Source: Erysipelotrichaceae bacterium (lineage in GTDB: Bacteria > Bacillota_I > Bacilli_A > Erysipelotrichales > Erysipelotrichaceae). Taken from it: DNA of 34,381 bases. Below, one piece after another: positions 7,328-14,861 of the stretch. Numbering within the stretch: position 1 is the first letter of the stretch; each line of letters opens with the position of its first letter. A model generated the notes under the pieces. That model was not told the origin of the DNA, ran no database searches, and saw nothing but the letters and a program-made list of their open reading frames with translations. The translations under genes were made by a program, and so were the position numbers. The stretch is from contig JAILBD010000140.1 in assembly GCA_024681275.1 (NCBI GenBank), forward strand, positions 1-34,381, in the 5' to 3' direction.

Positions 7328-8967
7328 ATAAAGAGAAGATGAAACAATCATTACTGATCGGAGCTTTAACGAGCTCCTTTGGTATTTTTGTCTCCAAGCT
7401 TCTCGGATTGCTTTACTATTCACCGCTTTCTGCGATCGCAGGGGAGTCCAATATGGCTTTCTATTCGATCGTCTATACCTATTACGATCTGCTTCTGCAG
7501 ATCTCTCAGGCGGGCATACCTTTTGCGATCGCTTCCCTGGTCGCAAAGTACTATTCCAAACAGGATTACAAGACTGTCCTGCTGGTCAGAAAGATGGGCA
7601 CTTCCATCGTCATGGGACTTTGCGTTCTGACAGGTCTTTTCCTGACTCTGATGTCAGGACCTCTTGCCAGACAATCGCTAGGTATCTCCGCACCTGCCCA
7701 GGATATACAGAATCTGAGGATCATGTTCAATATCCTGACGATCGCTGTGATCCTCGTTCCGCTGCTTTCGGCTTTGAGGGGCTATATCCAGGGACTGAAA
7801 CGCCTTGATCTCTACGCTTCCTCTCAGGTTCTTGAACAGTTCGTCAGAGTCTTTTCCATCATTCTTTTTTCGTTTCTCTTTGTCAGGTTACTGCATTTTG
7901 ACAATATCTGGGCGATCTTTGCTGCGATCGCGGCGGCATCTTTAGGCGCTTTTGCAGCCTTCGCATATACGAAGCTGCTGAGCAGACGGGATGTCAGGAA
8001 TGTGGAAGTCCTTGCAAAAAAGCAGGAGAAAGAAGCTTTGATGAACGAAAAGGAGATCGTCAAAGAGATCCTTTTCCTGGGCATCCCTTATGTGATCATT
8101 TCCTTCCTTGGTACAGCCGGTCCTTTGATCAATACGACTTTCTTCATGGATTACATGACCAGAGTCAATGGACCGTCCGTCTACGAGAGCGCAAAGCTCT
8201 CCGCCGGCATCCTGCAGGCCAATGTTGCCAAGATCTCCAATATCCCTTCGGTTCTGGCTCTCGGTTTCGGTTCCGGCATGGTCCCTTACCTGAGTGAATC
8301 GCTGGAGTCTCACGATCACAGAAAGATCACCATGCAGATCAATCAGATCCTCGACACCGTCTTTTTCATCCTGATGCCGATGATCGTGATCTTCATCTTT
8401 TTTGCCAGAGATATCTACTTCATCATGTATGGAAATCACAATCTCGATCTGGGTACGACACTTTTTGCTGTGAGCAATATTCAGATCTTTTTGGGGACGG
8501 TCGCACCGATCTTCTCTTCGATCATGATGTCGCTGAAACTGCGCAAAGAGGCGATCATCACGCTGATCATCTCTTTCCTGGCAAAGCTGATCACGTTCTT
8601 TCCGCTGGTGAGATTTTTCGGTGCCTATGGCATGATCTATTCATCGGGAGTCTATTACCTGATCCAGATCGTCTGTTATTTCTACAGTTTGAAGAAGAAT
8701 TTCGGGATCAATATAAAAGGAACTTCACGCCGTTTCGTGAAGATCCTCATTTCTTCTTTATTGATGGTGATCCCGGCATTTGCCTTGCGTTCCCTCATTC
8801 CGTTTGGCTATGACTCCAGAGTCATCGACATCGGTATCATGGGCGTACTTGGTTTGATCATGCTGGGGATCTACTATGCTGTTTCAGTTTATTTCAGACT
8901 TCCGCAGAAGATATTCGGCATCAAAGATGTCTCAGTCAGAAGTCTGATCAGGGCATTGCGCCCTTAA
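7324..8967 (+). CDS. MurJ/YtgP-like MOP-family flippase
   Basis: A 547-residue integral membrane protein with about 14 hydrophobic segments, in the MOP (multidrug/oligosaccharidyl-lipid/polysaccharide) exporter superfamily. The start (LIGALTSSFGIFVSKLLGLL) and the segment LRGYIQGLKR are typical of the SpoVB/YtgP group; YtgP is the B. subtilis MurJ lipid II flippase of 544 residues. A role in moving lipid II across the membrane is likely, and murC occurs in the same region, but SpoVB-type polysaccharide transport cannot be excluded. Its last 36 bases overlap the 3' end of ispH on the opposite strand, and I see no clear terminator between the two convergent genes. Confidence 0.85.
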   Translation: MNKEKMKQSLLIGALTSSFGIFVSKLLGLLYYSPLSAIAGESNMAFYSIVYTYYDLLLQISQAGIPFAIASLVAKYYSKQDYKTVLLVRKMGTSIVMGLCVLTGLFLTLMSGPLARQSLGISAPAQDIQNLRIMFNILTIAVILVPLLSALRGYIQGLKRLDLYASSQVLEQFVRVFSIILFSFLFVRLLHFDNIWAIFAAIAAASLGAFAAFAYTKLLSRRDVRNVEVLAKKQEKEALMNEKEIVKEILFLGIPYVIISFLGTAGPLINTTFFMDYMTRVNGPSVYESAKLSAGILQANVAKISNIPSVLALGFGSGMVPYLSESLESHDHRKITMQINQILDTVFFILMPMIVIFIFFARDIYFIMYGNHNLDLGTTLFAVSNIQIFLGTVAPIFSSIMMSLKLRKEAIITLIISFLAKLITFFPLVRFFGAYGMIYSSGVYYLIQIVCYFYSLKKNFGINIKGTSRRFVKILISSLLMVIPAFALRSLIPFGYDSRVIDIGIMGVLGLIMLGIYYAVSVYFRLPQKIFGIKDVSVRSLIRALRP

Positions 8968-9813
8968 GAACGTGATCACTTCACTAATGAGATCCGGTGG
9001 CGTGGATGCTCCTGCCGTCACATAGACCTTTTCGGCATTTTGAAGATCTTCGATATCGATGTCTTTATAGTTCTGTATCAGCAGAACTTTTTTAATGCCG
9101 CTTTTGATGCCGATATCGACGAGTTTTCCGGTGTTGTTGGATTTCCTGTCGCCGACGACATAAAGCAGGTCGCAGTCCTGCAGTTTCGTGATGGCCAGCT
9201 GTCTGGATGAAGTGGCGTTGCAGATCTCTTCTTCGATGATGATCTGCGGATAAAGCTTTTTGGCGATCTCAAAAAGGTCTTTGAGTTCCAGATAGGACAT
9301 GGTCGTCTGATTGGTAAGGAAAAGTTTATCATTTTTCAGATCAAGATCTTTCAGATCCTTCTCACTGCTGACAAGGTGTATCCTGTCTGAAATGGAAAGG
9401 ACAGCTTCCGCTTCCGGATGTCTCTGCTTTCCGAAATAAATGATGTCGTATCCCTTTGCCAGGTATTCCTTGATGATGTTCTGCGTCTTGAGGACGTCAA
9501 CGCAGGAAGCATCGACGTATTTCAATCCTTTGGCCAGCGTTTTTTCTTTGATGCGGTCAGAAATGCCGTGTGCAGTGAAAATGACGATGCCCTGATCGAT
9601 CTGATCGAGCAGTTCATCCTTGCTTAAATGTGTGTCATCGAGGGTGATGATGCCCAACTGTGACAGTTCTTCCGTGACATAGGAGTTGTGCACCAGCATG
9701 CCCAGGATATATACGTTTTCATCCGGATGCTGGAGCTTTGTATCTTTGGCAAGTTTGATGGCGTTGATGACGCCTTTGCAATAGCCGCTTGGGACCACTT
9801 TTTTAATTTCCAT
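8932..9813 (-). CDS. ispH: 4-hydroxy-3-methylbut-2-enyl diphosphate reductase
   Basis: IspH (LytB) performs the last step of the non-mevalonate isoprenoid pathway, reducing HMBPP to IPP and DMAPP with a [4Fe-4S] cluster. The 293-residue protein carries the three cluster cysteines C12 (SGYCKGV), C104 (DASCVDV) and C198 (EEICNAT), plus the conserved VHN, TAHG, RHPE, TNQTT, SNNT and GASTP segments. The start at 9813 is set by family alignment: IspH proteins begin a few residues before the first cysteine. It has no ribosome-binding site and TATAAT sits seven bases upstream, so the message is predicted to be leaderless. ispH lies next to the cshB-like helicase, as in B. subtilis, but here the two genes are divergent. 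Confidence 0.95.
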   Translation of the reverse strand: MEIKKVVPSGYCKGVINAIKLAKDTKLQHPDENVYILGMLVHNSYVTEELSQLGIITLDDTHLSKDELLDQIDQGIVIFTAHGISDRIKEKTLAKGLKYVDASCVDVLKTQNIIKEYLAKGYDIIYFGKQRHPEAEAVLSISDRIHLVSSEKDLKDLDLKNDKLFLTNQTTMSYLELKDLFEIAKKLYPQIIIEEEICNATSSRQLAITKLQDCDLLYVVGDRKSNNTGKLVDIGIKSGIKKVLLIQNYKDIDIEDLQNAEKVYVTAGASTPPDLISEVITFLRAQCPDQTSD

Positions 9814-9819
9814 AAGTTC

Positions 9820-9825
9820 ATTATA
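9820..9825 (-). promoter_or_regulatory. -10 box of ispH, predicted leaderless start
   Basis: On the minus strand TATAAT occupies 9825 to 9820 and the ATG begins at 9813, leaving six bases between. This places the expected transcription start on or next to the start codon. The flank is ACTGTATAATG. I see no good -35 box and no Shine-Dalgarno site. Confidence 0.6.
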
Positions 9826-9830
9826 CAGTA

Positions 9831-9839
9831 TGCTAAAAT
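9831..9839 (+). promoter_or_regulatory. extended -10 of the cshB-like gene
   Basis: TGCTAAAAT matches the TGnTATAAT extended -10 pattern with one mismatch. The ATG at 9848 starts nine bases after its last T, so the leader would be zero to three bases. AGAGG at 9840-9844 would lie mainly upstream of the predicted transcript start. Confidence 0.5.
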
Positions 9840-9847
9840 AGAGGCGT

Positions 9848-11185
9848 ATGAATAAGAATTTAAAAGAAACGACAAAAAGATTCATCGAACTGAACAGTTT
9901 TGAGGAACTGACCGCTGTTCAGAATGAAGTCCTTCAATTTGCTTCGTCCCATAAAGATGTGATCGCTCTTTCCAAGACTGGAACAGGCAAGACGCACGCC
10001 TATCTGATCCCGATCATGGAAATGATCAATCCGGTATCCGATAAGACACAGGTGGTGATCTCTGTTCCGACCAGAGAACTCGCTTATCAGGTCTATCAGA
10101 ATGCTCTGCTGATGAAAGAGGTCCTTCCTGAATTACGGATCTCGCTTCTTTCGGGCGGTACGGATAAGAAGAAGTCCATTGCCAAAATGGAGAATGTGCC
10201 GCATATCGTCATCGGGACACCAGGACGTATCAGAGACCTCTTTGAATCCAATGCGTTGCGTGTGGATTTCGTCCAGATGTTCGTGATCGATGAAGCGGAC
10301 ATGACACTGGAGTTCGGTTTTCTTGAGGATATCGATATCGTGTTCTCTCACATGGTCAAGAATCCTCAGGTCCTGTGTTTTTCAGCTACTTTTCCTGAGG
10401 AACTCAATGCTTTCGTCAAAAAGTATCTGTCAAATCCGAAGATCATCCGGGTCGAAGATAAAAAGAGGGATCCGCACATCACACATGTCCTTGTCAACTG
10501 CAAGCATAAGGAATACAAAGAAGTCGTCTATGACATCCTGCCTGGTTTCAAGCCATATGTTTGCCTGATCTTTGCCAATTCCAAAGATGAAGCCGATGCG
10601 ACTTATGAATATCTGAGCGAGAAAGGGGTCAAAGCCCTGCTGATACATGGCGGTCTGGATTCAAGGACCCGTCAGAAGGCCATCAAGGATCTGCAGGCGA
10701 AAAAATACACCTATGTCATCGCTTCAGATGTCGCTTCAAGAGGTATCGATATCGACGGGATTAGCCATGTCATTTCAATGGGCCTGCCTAAGCAACTGCA
10801 GTTCTATATGCACAGGGCCGGCCGAACAGGCAGGAATGAAAAAGATGGGACCTGCTATCTTCTGTACAAGGAGACCGATATCCCACAGATCAAGACGCTG
10901 AATAAGAAGGGGATCAACTTCCTGGCCAAAGAATTCAAGAAGGGCGTCTGGAAGGAGGCAAGCAATCCGACTGACAAAAGAAGGATCAAGGCGGATGTGG
11001 AGGAGAAACAGATCGTAAAGACGCTCTATCGCAAGAATGAAAAAGTCAAACCGAACTATAAGAAGAAAAAGAATCGGGAAGTCGAGAAGATCAAGCGGAA
11101 AAAGAGAAGGGAAATGATCCAATCCAAGATCAAGGAAGAGCGGATCGAACGTTACAAGGAAAAACAGCGAAACAAGGCGCAATAG
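9848..11185 (+). CDS. cshB: DEAD-box RNA helicase, CshB-like
   Basis: A 445-residue ATP-dependent RNA helicase. Motifs in order: the Q-motif-like opening (FEELTAVQNEVL, 18-29), Walker A SKTGTGKT (42-49), PTRELA, GTPGR, DEAD (148-151), SAT, then the second RecA domain with FANSKDEAD, VASRGIDI and HRAGRTGR. The last 70 residues are a very basic Lys/Arg tail, usual in RNA-binding helicases of this size. In B. subtilis cshB (yqfR) lies two genes from ispH, and the adjacency here supports the CshB assignment over CshA. Roles in the family are mRNA turnover and cold adaptation. The gene ends in a hairpin terminator. Confidence 0.88.
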   Translation: MNKNLKETTKRFIELNSFEELTAVQNEVLQFASSHKDVIALSKTGTGKTHAYLIPIMEMINPVSDKTQVVISVPTRELAYQVYQNALLMKEVLPELRISLLSGGTDKKKSIAKMENVPHIVIGTPGRIRDLFESNALRVDFVQMFVIDEADMTLEFGFLEDIDIVFSHMVKNPQVLCFSATFPEELNAFVKKYLSNPKIIRVEDKKRDPHITHVLVNCKHKEYKEVVYDILPGFKPYVCLIFANSKDEADATYEYLSEKGVKALLIHGGLDSRTRQKAIKDLQAKKYTYVIASDVASRGIDIDGISHVISMGLPKQLQFYMHRAGRTGRNEKDGTCYLLYKETDIPQIKTLNKKGINFLAKEFKKGVWKEASNPTDKRRIKADVEEKQIVKTLYRKNEKVKPNYKKKKNREVEKIKRKKRREMIQSKIKEERIERYKEKQRNKAQ

Positions 11186-11195
11186 CCTTGTTTTT
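11171..11195 (+). terminator. rho-independent terminator of the helicase gene
   Basis: AACAAGGC (11171-11178) pairs with GCCTTGTT (11185-11192), loop GCAATA, followed by T (to 11195). The stop codon is inside the stem. The -10 of the next gene begins four bases later. Confidence 0.8.
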
Positions 11196-11198
11196 CTG

Positions 11199-11204
11199 TA
11201 TAAT
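11199..11204 (+). promoter_or_regulatory. -10 box of the MATE gene, predicted leaderless start
   Basis: A perfect TATAAT in the context CTGTATAATACTGATTGTG. The only credible start codon, GTG at 11212, begins eight bases after the final T. There is no Shine-Dalgarno site between them and no obvious -35 box. Confidence 0.55.
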
Positions 11205-11211
11205 ACTGATT

Positions 11212-12561
11212 GTGAATATCGCAAAATTCATCGCCGAAAGTGATTTCTATAAAAGAGTGTTGAGAGTCGCACTGCCGTGTGCTCTTTCGCATCTGCTTCT
11301 TTCGTGCCGTTCGGTGATCTGTTCCATCATGGTCTCTTCCATCGGCATGGTCACGGCTGTAGGCAATGCCAACAATATCCTCTATCTTCACGATTATCTG
11401 CTTTGGGGCTTTGAAGCGGGTGCCGCTTTGTTCGGCGCTCAGTTCTTTGGCGCCAAAAAGTTTTCCAATATGGCTAAGACACAGGGAGTCTTTCTGCTGA
11501 TGTCGCTGCTGAATGCCTTTCTTTGGATCGGGATCGTTTTTACTGTAGGAGATAGGCTTCTTCTTTTCTATCTGAATGATCCAGAGTTGTTGCCGTATTC
11601 CCTGACGTATCTGAGATATGTGATGATCTCATTGATATTCTTATGCATCTCGATGTCTTTTCGCAGCATGTATCAGGCGATGCACAGGACGAGACTGACT
11701 TTCACGATATCCGGTCTCTATGTCCTGAGCAACATCATCTTCAATTATCTGTTCATCTTTGTGTTTCGGATCGGTGTTGCCGGTGCCGGTCTTTCAGTGC
11801 TCGTTTCTGAAATGCTGTGCTGCATCGGTGTCTTGATCTATGTGCATTATGACAAGCCGGATTTCTATCTTGGTTTAAAGCAGATGTTTTCTTTTGACTG
11901 GTCTTTCATCAAGCCGTTCATACTCAAGGTCGCTCCGATCGCTTTCAATGAGATGCTGTTTGGATTCGGCCAGTCGCTTTTCAACAAAGCGTACGGCATG
12001 CTGGGAAGCAGTTCGATGGAAGCGATCTACGTCTGTTCGGAGATCCTTTCGATGGCTTTGTTTGCAGTGTGGGGCTATGGCGAGGCTGTCGCCATCCTGG
12101 TCGGCACTCTTCTGGGAGAAAGCCGTATCGAACAGGCAAAGGAAGAATCGGCTTATCATCTGGGATTGTCTTTTGCTGTCGGCGTCGTGCTTTGGGTCTT
12201 CATGGTCGTCTTCAGTCCGGTATTCCTGAAGCTGTACCATATCTCTGACCCCGCAGTATACTCATCCTGCAGACAGATTCTCGCCGTCTATGGTTTCAAA
12301 GCCTTCCTGCGCGTTTTCACTTATGTGATGTTCTGCACACTGAAAGCGGGTGGCGATTCAAAGATCTACAACCTGCTGGATTCCGGCATCATGTATGCTG
12401 TCGGCATTCCGATCGCTTTTGCCGGTGTTTATCTTGGCGTTCATGATATCGTCTTTCTGGTCCTTCTGTGTCAGATCGAACAGGTGGTCAGATTCTTTCT
12501 GACTTTGAAACGGTATAATAGTTTCAAGTGGGCTAAAAATCTAACGGAGCTGGTGAACTGA
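11212..12561 (+). CDS. MATE family efflux transporter
   Basis: A 449-residue membrane protein with about 12 hydrophobic helices and the two-fold repeat of the MATE/MOP superfamily (LPCALSHLLLSCRSVICSIM at the first helix pair; GFEAGAALFGAQFFGAKK, the typical GxxxGxxxxxxQxxGA-like loop). Such transporters expel drugs or metabolites using a Na+ or H+ gradient; the substrate is not predictable. The frame is open back to a TTG at 11188, but that lies inside the terminator of the previous gene and upstream of the -10 box, so I start at GTG 11212. The next in-frame Met is too far inside. It is followed after one base by rimO. Confidence 0.85.
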   Translation: MNIAKFIAESDFYKRVLRVALPCALSHLLLSCRSVICSIMVSSIGMVTAVGNANNILYLHDYLLWGFEAGAALFGAQFFGAKKFSNMAKTQGVFLLMSLLNAFLWIGIVFTVGDRLLLFYLNDPELLPYSLTYLRYVMISLIFLCISMSFRSMYQAMHRTRLTFTISGLYVLSNIIFNYLFIFVFRIGVAGAGLSVLVSEMLCCIGVLIYVHYDKPDFYLGLKQMFSFDWSFIKPFILKVAPIAFNEMLFGFGQSLFNKAYGMLGSSSMEAIYVCSEILSMALFAVWGYGEAVAILVGTLLGESRIEQAKEESAYHLGLSFAVGVVLWVFMVVFSPVFLKLYHISDPAVYSSCRQILAVYGFKAFLRVFTYVMFCTLKAGGDSKIYNLLDSGIMYAVGIPIAFAGVYLGVHDIVFLVLLCQIEQVVRFFLTLKRYNSFKWAKNLTELVN

Positions 12562-12562
12562 T

Positions 12563-13858
12563 ATGAAAATTGGTTTTATTTCTCTTGGCTGTGCCAAAAA
12601 TCTCGTCGATTCGGAAAATATCATTGCATTATTCGATGATCCGTTTTTTGAGTATGAGGCGGATCTTCGCCAATGTGAAGCGATACTGATCAATACCTGC
12701 GGATTCATCCTCAGCGCAAAAGAAGAGGCGATCGATACGATCCTTGAGATCGCGGAATACAAACAGGACAAGCTCAAGAAACTCATCGTCTGCGGCTGTT
12801 TCGTGCAGCGTTATTTCGATGACTGTCTCAAAGAATTCCCGGAAGTGGATCTTTTTGTCAGATTGTCCGACTATCCAAAGCTGCCCGATCTTCTTTCAGA
12901 ACTCTTTGGTCACAGGTTCTTGCATACTTACGGCAAGAACCGAAAGCTTGCCAACAATTCCTATACCGCCTATCTGAAGATCTCTGATGGCTGCGATAAT
13001 CGCTGCACTTATTGTGCGATCCCTCTGATCAGAGGGAACTGCCGTTCCTATACGATAGAGGAGAATGTAGAACAGGCAAAGCTGCTTTCCGAGAGTGGCG
13101 TCAGAGAACTGAATGTCGTTGCACAGGATACGACATACTATGGTCATGATCTCTATGGCGAATTCAGGCTCAAAGATCTGATCCACGAGCTGGATAAGCT
13201 CGATTTCAAATGGATCAGGATCCTTTATATGTATCCGGACGAGATCGAAGAAGAGCTTCTGATCGAGATGAAGAAATGTCGGAAAGTCCTCCCGTATTTT
13301 GATATTCCGATCCAGTATGGCAATGACGAGATCCTCAGACTGATGAACAGGAGAGGAACGGTCGCTCTGATCAAAGAGAAGATCGCTCTGATCAGGAAGT
13401 ATTTTGATGATGCCTATATCCGTACGACCCTGATCGTCGGATTCCCGCATGAGACGGAAAAGACCTTCAGAGATACTCTTGATCTGGTGAAGGAGATCGG
13501 TTTTGATTCTTTAGGTGCTTTCACTTATTCTCCGGAAGAAGATACTCTCGCCAACGAGATGGATGAGCAGGTGGATGAAGAAGTGAAGAACAGGCGTTAT
13601 GAGGAACTGATGAGTCTGCAGCAGAGGATCGTTGAAAAGAAGAATGAAGGAAGAACCGGCAAGGTCTACACAGTGCTGATCGAAAGATATGAATCCCTTT
13701 TTGACAGATACATCGGCAGAAGCTATATGTCAGCTCCGGACGGGATCGATGGCATCATCTACATCCGCCATGAGAAGGAGCTTGAGATCGGTGGATTCTA
13801 TGATGTCGAGATCACCGGCTTTAAAGAGTACGACCTGTATGGAACGATCAAAGAATGA
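12563..13858 (+). CDS. rimO: ribosomal protein uS12 methylthiotransferase
   Basis: RimO is a radical-SAM enzyme that adds a methylthio group to an aspartate of ribosomal protein S12. The 431-residue protein has the N-terminal UPF0004 domain with cluster cysteines C10 (LGCAKN), C46 (NTCGF) and C79 (CGC), the radical-SAM triad C144-C148-C151 (GCDNRCTYC), and a C-terminal TRAM domain (from about residue 365). The sequence LVDSE after the first cysteine motif separates RimO from MiaB. The ATG lies one base after the MATE stop; the ribosome-binding site is weak (GGAG 14 bases upstream, GGTGA nearer). A clear hairpin terminator follows. Confidence 0.95.
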   Translation: MKIGFISLGCAKNLVDSENIIALFDDPFFEYEADLRQCEAILINTCGFILSAKEEAIDTILEIAEYKQDKLKKLIVCGCFVQRYFDDCLKEFPEVDLFVRLSDYPKLPDLLSELFGHRFLHTYGKNRKLANNSYTAYLKISDGCDNRCTYCAIPLIRGNCRSYTIEENVEQAKLLSESGVRELNVVAQDTTYYGHDLYGEFRLKDLIHELDKLDFKWIRILYMYPDEIEEELLIEMKKCRKVLPYFDIPIQYGNDEILRLMNRRGTVALIKEKIALIRKYFDDAYIRTTLIVGFPHETEKTFRDTLDLVKEIGFDSLGAFTYSPEEDTLANEMDEQVDEEVKNRRYEELMSLQQRIVEKKNEGRTGKVYTVLIERYESLFDRYIGRSYMSAPDGIDGIIYIRHEKELEIGGFYDVEITGFKEYDLYGTIKE

Positions 13859-13882
13859 CATCGTCTGATGACGATGTTTTTT
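13858..13882 (+). terminator. rho-independent terminator of rimO
   Basis: ACATCGTC (13858-13865) pairs with GACGATGT (13870-13877), tetraloop TGAT, then six T. Confidence 0.85.
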
Positions 13883-13924
13883 AAAATTATCAGTTTATCG
13901 TTTTTAAAATGATCTTTTACATAC

Positions 13925-13930
13925 TATAAT
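13925..13930 (+). promoter_or_regulatory. -10 box of the sugar-kinase operon
   Basis: TATAAT, 21 bases before the ATG at 13952, leaving room for a short leader with AGAGGT as ribosome-binding site. The -35 region (TTTTAA, about 17 bases upstream) is weak. A conventional leadered start, in contrast to the leaderless starts elsewhere in the window. Confidence 0.55.
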
Positions 13931-13951
13931 GAAGAAAAAGAGGTAAATATC

Positions 13952-14857
13952 ATGAATTATTATGTAGGAATCGATTTGGGCGGTACGAACGTCAGGATCG
14001 CCAAAGTAGATGAAGATGGCAGGATCGTTCAGGATGTCATCGCTCCTTCACATGGTCTTGAGGGTCCTGAAAAGATCGAAGAAAATATCCTTGAGCTTCT
14101 GAATCAGTTCGATCTGAATGATGTCAAGTCCATTGGTCTGGCTATCCCGGGACCGGTAGATGGAGAGAAGAACGTCATCACGATGGCGACGAATATTCCT
14201 GGCTGCGAAGGCTATCCGTTTGCAGATAATATGCAGAGAGTGACAGGCATCCCGGTCTTCCTTGACAATGACGCCAATGCCGCAGGTCTTGCAGAGGCGG
14301 TCCTTGGCTCAGGGAAAGGCTACAATGTCGTTTATTTCCTGACGCACTCGACTGGTATCGGCGGTGCTCTTGTGATCAATGGAAAGGTCATCCAGGGACA
14401 CAAAGGCTATGCGGGTGAAGTTGCCAATGTCATCGTAGACCCTGATGCAAAACAGTATCCGGTCTATGCGCATCTGAATAAAGGCGGTGTCGAGTCTGTT
14501 GCCTCCGGTACAGCGATCGGCCTGATCGGTAACGAACTGATCGGTCCGGAAGCGAATTCAGCCAGAAAAGTGTTTGTACTGGCTTCTGAAGGAAATCCGA
14601 TCGCTGAGGCCATCATCGATAAGATGTCAAAGGATTTTGCGACATGTCTGGCAGCGATCTCCGCGATCTGCGCTCCGGATTGTTTCGTCATCGGCGGCGG
14701 ATGTTCGCATTCTTCCGCGCTGTATTTTGATAAGCTCAGAGATTATTTCCGTTCCATGGCTCACGAAGGCATGAGAGAAGTTCCGATCCTCAAGGCTTCA
14801 TTAAGCGAACCCGGCGTATTGGGGGCTGCCATGATCGGCAGATCACGTGTGAGCTGA
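13952..14857 (+). CDS. ROK family sugar kinase (glucokinase-like)
   Basis: A 301-residue ROK (repressor, ORF, kinase) protein without a DNA-binding domain, so an enzyme. The phosphate loop DLGGTN is at residues 8-13, and the catalytic aspartate is D107 in LDNDANAAG. The sugar/metal site is unusual: the standard ExGH motif reads EVAN (156-159) and the CxCGxxGCxE zinc motif expected just after it is absent (that stretch reads VDPDAKQYPVYAHLNKGG). It therefore belongs to a zinc-less branch, and its substrate may not be glucose. The gene lies four bases upstream of galactokinase and probably shares its transcript, pointing to sugar phosphorylation linked to the mgl transporter further on. Confidence 0.85.
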   Translation: MNYYVGIDLGGTNVRIAKVDEDGRIVQDVIAPSHGLEGPEKIEENILELLNQFDLNDVKSIGLAIPGPVDGEKNVITMATNIPGCEGYPFADNMQRVTGIPVFLDNDANAAGLAEAVLGSGKGYNVVYFLTHSTGIGGALVINGKVIQGHKGYAGEVANVIVDPDAKQYPVYAHLNKGGVESVASGTAIGLIGNELIGPEANSARKVFVLASEGNPIAEAIIDKMSKDFATCLAAISAICAPDCFVIGGGCSHSSALYFDKLRDYFRSMAHEGMREVPILKASLSEPGVLGAAMIGRSRVS

Positions 14858-14861
14858 AAAC

